The position numbers were made by a program, and so were the translations under genes. From Cyanobacteria bacterium SBLK (GTDB lineage Bacteria; Cyanobacteriota; Cyanobacteriia; Cyanobacteriales; Spirulinaceae), in assembly GCA_017746715.1 (NCBI GenBank), contig JAGHZQ010000046.1, positions 111,328 to 175,327 of the forward strand: DNA of 64,000 nucleotides. The letters run 5' to 3'. Below are positions 53,504 through 63,172 of this stretch, piece by piece; positions within the stretch are counted from its first letter, which is position 1; each line of letters opens with the position of its first letter. The notes under the pieces are model-generated. The model was not told where the DNA came from. It searched no databases and saw only the letters and a list, made by a program, of their open reading frames with translations.

Positions 53504-55381
53504 TTATGCAGCAAAGCGATCGATATTTAACCCTTGGCGATCCTCTAAAATTCGAGATACGATCTGTGCGTGTTGTTCTGCTCGAATGCTATATTCTCGT
53601 CTGAGGGTGCGGATTTGAGGACTCTTGTTCGCGATCGCCTCTTCCACTGAAATTCCGCGTTTGACTGACTCGAAGATCAGGGATTCTAAAGCATCTCGAT
53701 AACTTTGCAATCGCAATTGATTATCTTCAGTTACTTTCTTCAAAATACGAGGATTTTCCGCCGTGACTTCCTTGAGAATGCGAGAACTGTCTTCGGGTTT
53801 GAGGGTGAATTTTTGACCGAGATTCTGCAAGAAATTGAGACCATTTGACGCTTTGAGAATTCCTTGGGATAAAGCCTCGGTTAATACCTCTTTATACAAT
53901 CGCGATCGCTCCTGTAAGGAAACGTGAGGGAGAACTCGATTGAGAACATCTAACTCATCGGCTTTAAGGTCTTCTAAAGAACGATCTTGTAGGTGTGAAG
54001 ATAAGTCAATGGGGAGTCGTTTGAGTTGTTTCAGAAAGCGATGTTTCAGACTTTCTTGAAAATATTGCTGGGACGTTCGCGAGACAGTTCGATATAACCA
54101 AAGGGTGCTGACAATCCCGATAAAACTTTGCCAGAAAAACTGCACCGCAAGCGGCAATCTGAGAATTTCCGGGCGACCGCCGTAGAGAAAGAAAATATTG
54201 AAAGCCAGCCACGCATACAGAGAAAAAAGATGATGACGCGATCGCTCTGAAGCGATTTCTCGATTCTTTTTCTTGAGATGAGCACGATAAACTCGTTCGA
54301 TCTTTTGACCTAAATAATAGGCGATCGCCACGCAAAGCGCCAGCACGAGAGGAGCGGCGAATAACTTGGGAATGGCAATGGCGCGATCGCCTAGATAAAA
54401 TCCCGGTGAAAACAGCATTTCTAACTGATTTTCTTCGTGCGCCCAAGCTCCCGAAAAATAGTAATTCCAGTTGCCTGCATAGAGAAAATAATAGAGGATA
54501 TAACCCACAACCAAACCCAAATAACCGTACTGTACGAATTGGCGATCGCCTTGCGTTGATTGCTGCCAATAAGCCTTTTCTGCATCGATATCAAAACAGT
54601 TGGATTTACAACCGATGCAAGTAGGTTTTTCTCGTCCCGTTTTGGCATCGATCGCGCGACAACTGGACTGAGTTGGAGTCTTAGCAGGCATTTGACTGGC
54701 AGAAGTTCCTAAAAGCCCTCTCGGACCCGTAAAGATAGCTTGTACGAGACCAAAGGGGCAAACATAATGACACCAACTCCGTCCCCCATAAAGGGCAACG
54801 ATCGCGATCGCAGCGGCAATCGTTAAAAGCAGGAATGAACCCAACAGCCATCGTGTCGAATTAACCAACAAAATTCGCGCATTTAAGCCGAGAAAGAGTA
54901 AGAAAAATTGCAGATAGAGATGATTGTTTTGCAACCAGCGAGACCGAGAAATTCTGAGAATTGGCTTTAATCCTAATGCTCTGGGAATTTGAGAAAGGAA
55001 ATAAAGAGGACACAAACGCCGCCAAAATTCGTGCCCTAGAACCAAGACGATGAGAATGCCACTGGGAACGACTGTTCCCCAAAAAACTCTCGTCCCGATG
55101 GGATAAACTCGTTCTGGTAGGCATTGTCCTTGGACTTTAACGCATTGACCGATATCTAACGCCAAGAAGCGATCGCTAAAAGGACTAAAGGCATGGTTTG
55201 GGTCAGTCCAAGGGGCAGAAATCGGGTCGTAAAATAACGATGCAATGAGAACAAACCACGCGATCGCCAGTACCCAACGCCAAAGATGTAGAGTCCGTTC
55301 GGGAGCATTACCAATCATTTTTCCAAAATCTCCTAATCGACGCTTTAAACGAGAGAAATTTTTGAGTTGTGCGATCGTCAA
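53504..55381 (-). CDS. NapH-like polytopic iron-sulphur membrane protein
   Basis: A 625-residue membrane protein with several helices and cysteine motifs typical of NapH/CcoG-like electron-transfer proteins. These are LCPLYFLS, SWCHYVCPFGLVQ and CIGCKSNCFD, the latter pair probably holding iron-sulphur clusters. The last 180 residues form a soluble helical tail (LKADELDVLNRVLPHVSLQERSRLYKEV). Its start codon overlaps the peroxidase stop (ATGA at 55,378-55,381), so it is translationally coupled to the haem peroxidase gene upstream. The pairing suggests that it supplies or removes electrons near the membrane for peroxidase maturation or function. This is inference from context. Confidence 0.8.
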   Translation of the reverse strand: MTIAQLKNFSRLKRRLGDFGKMIGNAPERTLHLWRWVLAIAWFVLIASLFYDPISAPWTDPNHAFSPFSDRFLALDIGQCVKVQGQCLPERVYPIGTRVFWGTVVPSGILIVLVLGHEFWRRLCPLYFLSQIPRALGLKPILRISRSRWLQNNHLYLQFFLLFLGLNARILLVNSTRWLLGSFLLLTIAAAIAIVALYGGRSWCHYVCPFGLVQAIFTGPRGLLGTSASQMPAKTPTQSSCRAIDAKTGREKPTCIGCKSNCFDIDAEKAYWQQSTQGDRQFVQYGYLGLVVGYILYYFLYAGNWNYYFSGAWAHEENQLEMLFSPGFYLGDRAIAIPKLFAAPLVLALCVAIAYYLGQKIERVYRAHLKKKNREIASERSRHHLFSLYAWLAFNIFFLYGGRPEILRLPLAVQFFWQSFIGIVSTLWLYRTVSRTSQQYFQESLKHRFLKQLKRLPIDLSSHLQDRSLEDLKADELDVLNRVLPHVSLQERSRLYKEVLTEALSQGILKASNGLNFLQNLGQKFTLKPEDSSRILKEVTAENPRILKKVTEDNQLRLQSYRDALESLIFESVKRGISVEEAIANKSPQIRTLRREYSIRAEQHAQIVSRILEDRQGLNIDRFAA

Positions 55382-57573
55382 ACAAAAGTAAAATCGGTAT
55401 CGAGATTGAATCCCGTGCCGCCATTTTCAACCATTGCAATTAAGTCAAACCGCCCGCAATTGAGACTCCCAATGAGAGAATAGTTGCAGAAAGTCTTAAA
55501 AACATAATCGCCAATGCCACCGCTCAGTTGAATGAGATCCTCTCCTGAAGTGAAATCATTGATGACCGCACGATCGCGCCAACCCCGACCTGTATAGAAA
55601 GACTGAATTCCGTCATCGAGAACGAAAATATCTTGACCCTCTCCTCCCGTCAGGCGATCGCGGCCTCCACCACCGATGAGAGTATCGTTACCCTTACCCC
55701 CGTTGAGCTTGTCGTTCCCCTGACCCCCGTTTAAGATGTCGTCACCTAAGCCACCGTTGAGCTTGTCGCGACCCGCACCACCATTTAAAAGATCGTTCCC
55801 CACACCGCCATAGAGCTTATCTCGTCCCCGATCGCCCTCGAGCCGATCGTTGCCAGCTTCTCCATATAAGGTATCGTTTCCCGCTTTACCGAAGATAGTA
55901 TCATTCCCCAAGCCCCCCTCGAGTAGGTCATCTCCCGCAGTTCCCTCGTTAATGAGAGAAAAGGCATTATCTTGAACGATCGCCGTGTCGGTATTGCGGC
56001 GAATAATGTCGGCGAGGGTCGTACTTTCGATCGCGGCGATCTCTGTTGGAGTGAATTGGTTTTCGTAATAGAGGCGATCGCCGTCTCGCAACCTCGAAAA
56101 CTGCTCGACGATAATCGTGGCAACAGTTTCGCCGACGCTAGAACCGGGTTGTAAATCCTCCGCCAACAAACCGACAAACGCATCGATGCGATCGACATTG
56201 CCGTATAATTCCTCTAATTTTGCCTGTTTTTCCGGGTCTGCGGTAATCTCTGCAAAACCAGATACGCGCTCTAACCCAAAGGATTCGCGGATGGTATTAT
56301 AATCTGCCAGTCCGTTGAGGCGACCTCGTTCGATATTAATCGCTGATAAGTCCCGTCCGATCGCATTGGATCCGAAACGAAAGAGGAGATTTCTCACATC
56401 GTCGATTAACTGATTATCAACTCTCTGGCTTGAGGAGGATGCAACGCCCCGTAAAATGGGATCGATGCCTGCTTCTTCGATCGTTGCACTAGGTTGAAAG
56501 AAGACATCAGAGAGCGTGAGATGGCCTTCAGGAATTTCCGAGCCGTCGGGAGTGAGACGTTGAATTTCCGAACTCAGTTGCGTGTGACCCAAGCGATAGG
56601 CGGCAGTGCTGAAGGTGCGGCTAATTCCGGGATCGATCGCCTCATCGTAACCGTTATAGGTCGGGAGTGCATTTTCTCCCAAAAGTACGGGCAAATATTC
56701 GCGATAGATAATGGCTTGATACTGAGCGACATTGATTTGGCGAGCGCGTTGAAAAATTTGCTCGTCCGTCCAGTCAGGGTGGGCGTTTTCCAAGGCTGCG
56801 GCGAGGCGGTTGTGTTCCCTCACGAACAAAGTATGAATGGAGAGGAGGGCGGAATTTTCATTAGCTCGCACGTCTCCGGCGACAAAAAGAGCGGTCGGAT
56901 CGCTCCCTCGGGGATCGTCATTTTCTACGGTGCCATCGCTGTAGGGGAGGAGATTTCCCGCACTCATTTTCAACTTGCCTCCCTCAAAAGAGCGCAACCA
57001 ATGCGATCGCTCTTCATCGAAGCCGTAGATATTAGAACCGTCCAGCCATGCGGTGATGCGGTTGGGGAGTTGCCGGGGATTATTGGGGTCTGTCCCGGTA
57101 CCTTCAATGAAAACAGTATCGTTGATGGGGATGGTAACATTGCCCGTTCCTTGGGGATCGAGGTGAGGATCGCCGGTGGGAACGGAAATGCTGAGGGGGC
57201 GATCGCCAGTATCGGGAGTAAGGCTGAGATCGTGGTCGAGAAATTGGCCAAATACCCAAATGAGATTAGTCAAGCCTCGGGGTTCGGAGATATTTTCATT
57301 TTGTTGAGAAAGGGTGTTACTGATGATGCGAGCATTGGGTCGATCTTGACCGCTTGGGGTGGAAAAACCATCGCTATAATCTAGGGGGGCGATCGCGAGT
57401 AGGGGGCTGTCTGTCGCGCCGTAAGTAGGATTAACGAGATTATTACCTATACCATCAGAGGTATAAAATTCTGGGTTTTCGCTAGAGTAGGGATTGTTCT
57501 CAATGAGAATATTGTACTTTTCCCTACCGCGATCGCGTTCCCGATTTTGTCGCGTGTTTAAACTACTTTCCAT
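55378..57573 (-). CDS. Animal-type haem peroxidase with RTX calcium-binding repeats
   Basis: A 731-residue exported haem peroxidase of the mammalian/peroxinectin superfamily. The distal His is in FLDHDLS (His114), followed by ENSALLSIHTLFVREHNRL. The proximal region is FSTAAYRLGHTQLSSEIQRL. The C-terminal part (about 541-652) has twelve glycine-rich nonapeptides of the GGxGxDxLx type, and the tail FTSGEDLIQLSGGIG is like RTX secretion-signal regions. There is no N-terminal signal peptide, as expected for type I-secreted RTX proteins. Similar RTX haem peroxidases are known from Lyngbya-type cyanobacteria. It oxidises halides or phenols with H2O2 outside the cell. Coupled to the polyferredoxin gene at 53504-55381. 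Confidence 0.93.
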   Translation of the reverse strand: MESSLNTRQNRERDRGREKYNILIENNPYSSENPEFYTSDGIGNNLVNPTYGATDSPLLAIAPLDYSDGFSTPSGQDRPNARIISNTLSQQNENISEPRGLTNLIWVFGQFLDHDLSLTPDTGDRPLSISVPTGDPHLDPQGTGNVTIPINDTVFIEGTGTDPNNPRQLPNRITAWLDGSNIYGFDEERSHWLRSFEGGKLKMSAGNLLPYSDGTVENDDPRGSDPTALFVAGDVRANENSALLSIHTLFVREHNRLAAALENAHPDWTDEQIFQRARQINVAQYQAIIYREYLPVLLGENALPTYNGYDEAIDPGISRTFSTAAYRLGHTQLSSEIQRLTPDGSEIPEGHLTLSDVFFQPSATIEEAGIDPILRGVASSSSQRVDNQLIDDVRNLLFRFGSNAIGRDLSAINIERGRLNGLADYNTIRESFGLERVSGFAEITADPEKQAKLEELYGNVDRIDAFVGLLAEDLQPGSSVGETVATIIVEQFSRLRDGDRLYYENQFTPTEIAAIESTTLADIIRRNTDTAIVQDNAFSLINEGTAGDDLLEGGLGNDTIFGKAGNDTLYGEAGNDRLEGDRGRDKLYGGVGNDLLNGGAGRDKLNGGLGDDILNGGQGNDKLNGGKGNDTLIGGGGRDRLTGGEGQDIFVLDDGIQSFYTGRGWRDRAVINDFTSGEDLIQLSGGIGDYVFKTFCNYSLIGSLNCGRFDLIAMVENGGTGFNLDTDFTFV

Positions 57574-57879
57574 GTTTCCTCGATTAAATTCTTCTTGCTT
57601 CTGGGGGTAGCGTTCCCGGAAATTACGGAGATCGAAAAGATCGGTTTAAGTACGAGTTTTTACTCTCCTTTCCGATCCATTTCTGGTCTTGACAAATCGA
57701 TCGAGTTGAGAATTTATTTCTCTATTCGATTTGTTCTCTTGTTTGGGTTACTGGGTGCAAAAAAGTCCCGTTATGCACGAGGAGATAAACGCGGACAATA
57801 TTACAACTTGTAAAGTTCTGCATAAAGGATTGCATTCTCGCCCAATACACTAAATGTAAGGACACGGAGGCATCTCACC
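57574..57879. promoter_or_regulatory. Divergent intergenic region peroxidase / TpsA2
   Basis: The 306 bp between the divergent peroxidase and second TpsA genes contain no supported gene. The ribosome binding site of TpsA2 is GGAGG about nine bases before the ATG at 57880. The peroxidase ATG has GAGGAAAC directly upstream. AT-rich stretches near 57,710-57,830 may hold both promoters. Confidence 0.45.
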
Positions 57880-60800
57880 ATGAGCGATCGCTGGTTTTGG
57901 GAAATTGGCAAACTCGGGTTAATTGCCAGTTTGGCTGTTGCGGGTTCGAGAGGTGCGATCGCGCAGATCGTGCCCGATAGTACGTTAGGAAATGAAAATT
58001 CGGTGGTTGTTCCCATCGATTCCCAGTTGGAGCATATCCAAGGGGGTGCTTTGCGAGGGAATAATTTGTTTCACAGTTTTCAAGAATTCAATGTTCAAAA
58101 TGGACATTCTGCCTATTTCCTTAATCCTGCGGTGGTCGAGAATATTTTCAGTCGGGTAACGGGGGCAAATGTCTCGGAAATCTTCGGCACTTTGGGGGTT
58201 TTGGGGGAGGCGAATTTATATCTGATTAATCCCAATGGCATCATTTTTGGAGAGAATGCCAGTTTGGATATTCAGGGGTCGTTTGTGGCGACGACGGCGA
58301 GTAGTTTGCTGTTTGGGGATGGCAGCGAGTATAGTGCGGTAAATCCAGAAATTCCGGGGGCGATCGTTAATAACGTACCGATACAAATCAGCTTGCAGTT
58401 TGAAGGAGAACCCGCAGCGATCGTTAATTTGGCGAACTTATCGACGGGTGAAAGTTTGACATTAGCGGGAGGGAATTTGGATTTAGAAGGGGAGTTAGTC
58501 GCGGGGGAAGATTTGACGCTAACGGCAGAGGATACGGTAAAGATTCGAGATGGGGAAAGCGATCGGTTTGTTGCAGCGGCGGGGAACGATCTATTGATAC
58601 AAGGGAATGAGAAGGTAGATATTTTTGCGTTAAATCATGAGGAAAGTGGGCTGTTTTCTAGTGGGGATATGGTTTTGAGGAGTAATAATGCTGTCATTGG
58701 GGATGCTCATTATTACAGTGGGGGAAATTTTCGGATTGAACGATTGGATGGAAGTTTGGGTGATTTAGAGAGTCCTAACGATCCAATTCTATTAATTCAT
58801 GGTGATGTTCGCCTGAATAGTTATGAAGGAAATTCTTTACATATTTTGGCTGGAGGTAGTGTAGAAATTACTGATTATGTTGAGATTCAAGGTTCTGATA
58901 ATATAGCAATTAGTCCAATTTTGACTCCCGGATTGTCTGAGGTAACTTTATCCGATGGAACATCTCTAACCGTAGATGGGACTTCAGAGCCAACTTTGGA
59001 TATTCGAGTGGGAATTGATTGGCAGCAACTATTGGGAGGATCGCCCGGTAATATTGGATTTGGTAATATACCTTCTGTTGCGTTTTTAGGTAATGCTACA
59101 AGTGCTGATATTACATTGGGAACAGTGATTTTTGGAGAGCGCTATAATTACTCTGTTGCAGGAAGAGTTCTTTTAACCAATCAATATTATCCCAATACTA
59201 ATTTGGCAGGCGACATTCACCTTAATGCTACAGAATCAGACCGATGGGATATAGCAATTAACAATCGAGATGAGTCTTCTAGAGGTGGTGTTGTTGATAT
59301 TGATTCTCGTGGTGGCGTTTTTGTTGATGGTGTTATAGATACTTCTGTTATAGACAATTATGGGGATGGAGGCAACATAACTATTTTGGCAGATGAAGAT
59401 ATTACTATTAATAATGGTGGCTTAAGAACAGGTGATGATTACGGAGATTATTCAATTACTGGTGGTGAAATTAATCTTATGGCAAATCAAAATGTTATTA
59501 TTCAAGACAGTTTTATTCTGACAAATGAAGGCGACCCTTTGGGCTTTACAGCAAGTGTTGGAGGTAAAATAAATATAGTGGCAGGAAATAATATTTCCAT
59601 TGAAAATAGTGAAGTTATTACAAGCGATGAAAATTTTGAAGGTGCAGATATCAATTTAGAAGCGAATAATAATATTGAAATTACTAATAGTTATCTTTCT
59701 ACTATAGCATTTGATGTCGTTCCAACATCTTCCGGAAATATTAATATATTGTCTGGACAAGAGATTTCCATAATTGATACTTCTATTTATACAACAGGTT
59801 GGGGTTTTGCAGATGCAGGAAATATCAAAATTGATGCTGCATCATTGAATTTATTGGATTCTTATATTGATTCTTCTAGCTACGATGGTAGTGATTCTAC
59901 AAAAGGTGGAAATATAGAGATTAATCTTGATAACATAGCATTGATAGATAACACAATTATAGGCAATGAGTACGCAGCCATTTCTATTGGAAATATAATT
60001 TTAAATGCTCAGTCAATAAACTTCAATCAAAGCAAAATATTAGCTCCCGTTCCTTCTATATTTGATGGTGGTGTTTTTATTACAGCCGAACAAGTTACGT
60101 TATCTAACAACAGCGTAATTAAGACAACTCCTGAAATAGGAGGGCAATTATTTTCTGGAAATATTGAGATTACAGCAGATCGATTAAATTTAGTTAATAA
60201 TTCAGGAATTCAAACAGATTATTTAGGATCGTTTCAAGGAAGTCCGGGTGAAATCAGAATTAATTCTGATTTTATTGCCCTAGAAAAGAATAGTTTTTTT
60301 TCATCTGAATCGACAATTCTTCGTAGTTTTTCAGGATATAGTATTCATGATTATAGTGCTGGAAATATTTTGATAAAAGGGCGTAATTTACGAGAAGTTC
60401 TAAGTTTAGAAATTCGAGACAATAGCTATATTTCTACTAATTTTAATGATAATGTTATTTGGGAATATGATTCTACTAGCGATCTAACTCCCTATATCAA
60501 CGAAATTGAAGAACACTATTCATTGTTTCCACCTATTGCTGTTGGAGGAGATATTAACATAATAACAGATCGCTTAAATCTTGATGAGCAATCAACAATT
60601 AGTGCAATAATAGAAATCAGAAAAAAACCAGTAATAGTAGTGGATACTAGTGGAATTGAGGGAACTGATATCTATTCTTTTGAAGAGATTTGTGGAGATT
60701 GTTTCCGGTATAGATCGGGAGCGATAACTATTGAAGCAAATAATATCACTCTTAATCGAGGTGGAACGATCGCTGCAAGCTCGAATTCAAAAACTGGTCA

Positions 60801-63081
60801 AGGAATATCTGGAAATATCATATTGCAAACTAATTCTTTAAGTATGAGAGACGGAAGTCAAGTCTCTACTGAAACGTTTGGAACATCAACGGCAGGTAAT
60901 ATTTCTCTCAACAATGCTGAGTTTCTTTCTTTATCGAATAGCATAATTACCACAGCAATTAATTCAGATGCGGTGGTCGATCCTCTTCCCGGAGAACAAG
61001 GTGGAAATATTAACCTCCAAGGAGAAACAATCATATTAGAGGAGAATTCTCAAATTACTGCCAGCACATCAGGACAAGGGGATGCAGGGGAAGTAAAAAT
61101 ATTACAAGCCAACTCGCTCTCTCTCAATAACAGCACAATCTCCACAGAAGTTAATCAAAATGCCATGGGAAACGGTGGTAATATTATCCTCCAGACGGAA
61201 ACTCTTTCCCTTAACAACAACGCTCAGATTTCCGCCGCTACAGAAGGAGAAGGAAATTCAGGGGAGGTAAATATATTAGAAGCCAACTCGCTCTCTCTCA
61301 ATAACAACAGCATAATCTCCACGGAAGTTAATCAAAATGCGACAGGAAATGGTGGTGATATCTTCCTACAAACTGACAACCTTTTTCTCAATAACAATGC
61401 CCAAATCTCTGCGGCTACTGAAGGACAAGGCAAAGCAGGCAATCTCAACATCACGGCACATACCCTAGAAGCCAACAACGGTAGCCAACTCCGCACCAAC
61501 ACCATCACCAGCAACGATGCAGGAGATATTACCCTCAATATTGCTAATAACGTTCGCCTCACGGGAAATGACACCGGACTTTTTGCCCAAACCCAAGGTG
61601 CGGGGGATGCCGGAGATATTCTGGTTAACACCCCAGAATTAAACCTCCTGCAAGGGGCAACCATTCGCGCATCTACCAGCGATCGCGGCAATAGTGGAGA
61701 TATCACCGTTAATGCCCCCAACTCCATCTTCCTTGGCGGTAACAGTCAACTCTCTGTGGAAACCAGCAACGCCGGAAAAGCAGGCAATATCACCCTCACC
61801 ACCCCCAACCTCACTGTAGAAGAACTCGCCCGCATCACCGCCACTGCCACCGCTACCGCCACCACTCAACAACAAGGCGGTAGCATCACCGTCAACGCCT
61901 CCCAAATGAACCTCGCCGGCACCGTCGGCATCTTTGCCGAAACCCAAGGACAAGTTCCCGCTGGCATCCTCACCCTTCAACCCGACAATAACCAAAACAA
62001 CCTCGATATCAACTTCCAACAAGGAGCGCAGATATCCGCCTCTACTTCCGGTAGCGGCACGGGAGGCAGTCTCTTTGTTTTTGCTCCGGACACCATCGAC
62101 ATTAGCGGCGACGGGACATTAGCCGTCGAAACCAGCAGCACGGGTAACGCCGGAAATATCGAAATGAGAGCCGCCAACCTCAACCTCTCCAACGGCGCAA
62201 AAATCTCCGCCTCGACATCAGGAGAAGGACAAGGGGGAAATATCGATTTGGCGATCGCTCGCCACATTCAACTCAGCGATCGCAGTACAGGTATTATTGC
62301 CAGCACCGCCGCCGACTCGAGGGGCAATGGCGGCAATATCAACATTCAAACAGCCTACCTCAACGCAGCCGACGGCGTAGAAATTGGCGTAAACAGCCAA
62401 GGAATGGGCACCGGCGGCGATATCGACATCACCGCCGATCGCATCAACCTCAACAACAGTCAAATTACCGCCGAAACCCGCAGCACCCAAGGCGGTAACA
62501 TCAATCTCACCGTGCGGGACCTTCTCCTGATGCGCCACGGGAGCAAAATCTCTACTACCGCCGGAACCGCACAAGCCGGAGGAGACGGCGGTAACATTAC
62601 TATCAACGCCGAAAACGGCTTTCTCGTCGGACCGACCGGTGAAGACAACGACATTACCGCTAACGCCTTTGAAGGGAATGGCGGTAATATCAACATCACC
62701 GCACAAGAAATCTTTGGCTTAAAATTCCGCGATGAACTGACCCCTCGCAGCGATATTACTGCCAGTTCCGAATTCGGTTTAGACGGAATCGTACAACTGA
62801 ACACCCTCGGCATCGATCCCAACAACGGACTCACAAATCTCCCCGAAGACCAAAACGATCCCGAAGTGCGACAGGGATGCTCGCAAGGGGGAGCAAATTC
62901 CTCATCTTTGACCGTGCAGGGGATAGGGGGCGCACCAGACAATCCCGACGATATGCTAACTCCAGAAATAGACGACGAATTCATCTCTCTCGACGAGTTA
63001 GAAACCGATGGAACGATCGCAGAGAATGAGATCGCATTGCTTGATGAAAAGCGATCGCCGTTAGCTTTTTCCTGTCAGTAA
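57880..63081 (+). CDS. TpsA-like exoprotein with filamentous haemagglutinin N-terminal secretion domain (paralogue 2)
   Basis: A 1733-residue two-partner-secretion exoprotein. The signal-like start (GLIASLAVAGSRGAIAQ) and the TPS domain (EHIQGGALRGNNLFHSFQEF, GEANLYLINPNGIIFGENAS) are almost identical to paralogue 1. The central AT-rich part (about residues 310-1170) is a long beta-helix of N-rich turns (DITINNGG, NINLQGE) and is largely unrelated to the middle of paralogue 1. The last 240 residues again match it (TQGGNINLTVRDLLLMRHGSKISTTAGTAQAGGDGG, PEDQNDPEVRQGCSQGG). Strong GGAGG before ATG 57880. Probably an adhesin or surface filament; function unproven. Confidence 0.9.
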   Translation: MSDRWFWEIGKLGLIASLAVAGSRGAIAQIVPDSTLGNENSVVVPIDSQLEHIQGGALRGNNLFHSFQEFNVQNGHSAYFLNPAVVENIFSRVTGANVSEIFGTLGVLGEANLYLINPNGIIFGENASLDIQGSFVATTASSLLFGDGSEYSAVNPEIPGAIVNNVPIQISLQFEGEPAAIVNLANLSTGESLTLAGGNLDLEGELVAGEDLTLTAEDTVKIRDGESDRFVAAAGNDLLIQGNEKVDIFALNHEESGLFSSGDMVLRSNNAVIGDAHYYSGGNFRIERLDGSLGDLESPNDPILLIHGDVRLNSYEGNSLHILAGGSVEITDYVEIQGSDNIAISPILTPGLSEVTLSDGTSLTVDGTSEPTLDIRVGIDWQQLLGGSPGNIGFGNIPSVAFLGNATSADITLGTVIFGERYNYSVAGRVLLTNQYYPNTNLAGDIHLNATESDRWDIAINNRDESSRGGVVDIDSRGGVFVDGVIDTSVIDNYGDGGNITILADEDITINNGGLRTGDDYGDYSITGGEINLMANQNVIIQDSFILTNEGDPLGFTASVGGKINIVAGNNISIENSEVITSDENFEGADINLEANNNIEITNSYLSTIAFDVVPTSSGNINILSGQEISIIDTSIYTTGWGFADAGNIKIDAASLNLLDSYIDSSSYDGSDSTKGGNIEINLDNIALIDNTIIGNEYAAISIGNIILNAQSINFNQSKILAPVPSIFDGGVFITAEQVTLSNNSVIKTTPEIGGQLFSGNIEITADRLNLVNNSGIQTDYLGSFQGSPGEIRINSDFIALEKNSFFSSESTILRSFSGYSIHDYSAGNILIKGRNLREVLSLEIRDNSYISTNFNDNVIWEYDSTSDLTPYINEIEEHYSLFPPIAVGGDINIITDRLNLDEQSTISAIIEIRKKPVIVVDTSGIEGTDIYSFEEICGDCFRYRSGAITIEANNITLNRGGTIAASSNSKTGQGISGNIILQTNSLSMRDGSQVSTETFGTSTAGNISLNNAEFLSLSNSIITTAINSDAVVDPLPGEQGGNINLQGETIILEENSQITASTSGQGDAGEVKILQANSLSLNNSTISTEVNQNAMGNGGNIILQTETLSLNNNAQISAATEGEGNSGEVNILEANSLSLNNNSIISTEVNQNATGNGGDIFLQTDNLFLNNNAQISAATEGQGKAGNLNITAHTLEANNGSQLRTNTITSNDAGDITLNIANNVRLTGNDTGLFAQTQGAGDAGDILVNTPELNLLQGATIRASTSDRGNSGDITVNAPNSIFLGGNSQLSVETSNAGKAGNITLTTPNLTVEELARITATATATATTQQQGGSITVNASQMNLAGTVGIFAETQGQVPAGILTLQPDNNQNNLDINFQQGAQISASTSGSGTGGSLFVFAPDTIDISGDGTLAVETSSTGNAGNIEMRAANLNLSNGAKISASTSGEGQGGNIDLAIARHIQLSDRSTGIIASTAADSRGNGGNINIQTAYLNAADGVEIGVNSQGMGTGGDIDITADRINLNNSQITAETRSTQGGNINLTVRDLLLMRHGSKISTTAGTAQAGGDGGNITINAENGFLVGPTGEDNDITANAFEGNGGNINITAQEIFGLKFRDELTPRSDITASSEFGLDGIVQLNTLGIDPNNGLTNLPEDQNDPEVRQGCSQGGANSSSLTVQGIGGAPDNPDDMLTPEIDDEFISLDELETDGTIAENEIALLDEKRSPLAFSCQ

Positions 63082-63172
63082 AAAATAATTGGTTGCATAA
63101 TTTCCCGCCGGTCCACCCCAGAAACTCTCTAGAACAATATCCTCAAAACCTACACCGTTTCCCTTTTCCAAA

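Noticed and set aside
56494..57384. 296-residue plus-strand frame antisense to the haem peroxidase
   Set aside because: The opposite strand encodes an unmistakable haem peroxidase; no domain or ribosome binding site supports the antisense frame.
62218..62984. Minus-strand frames of 162 and 174 residues under TpsA paralogue 2
   Set aside because: Shadows of the beta-helix coding strand; equivalent shadows occur under paralogue 1.
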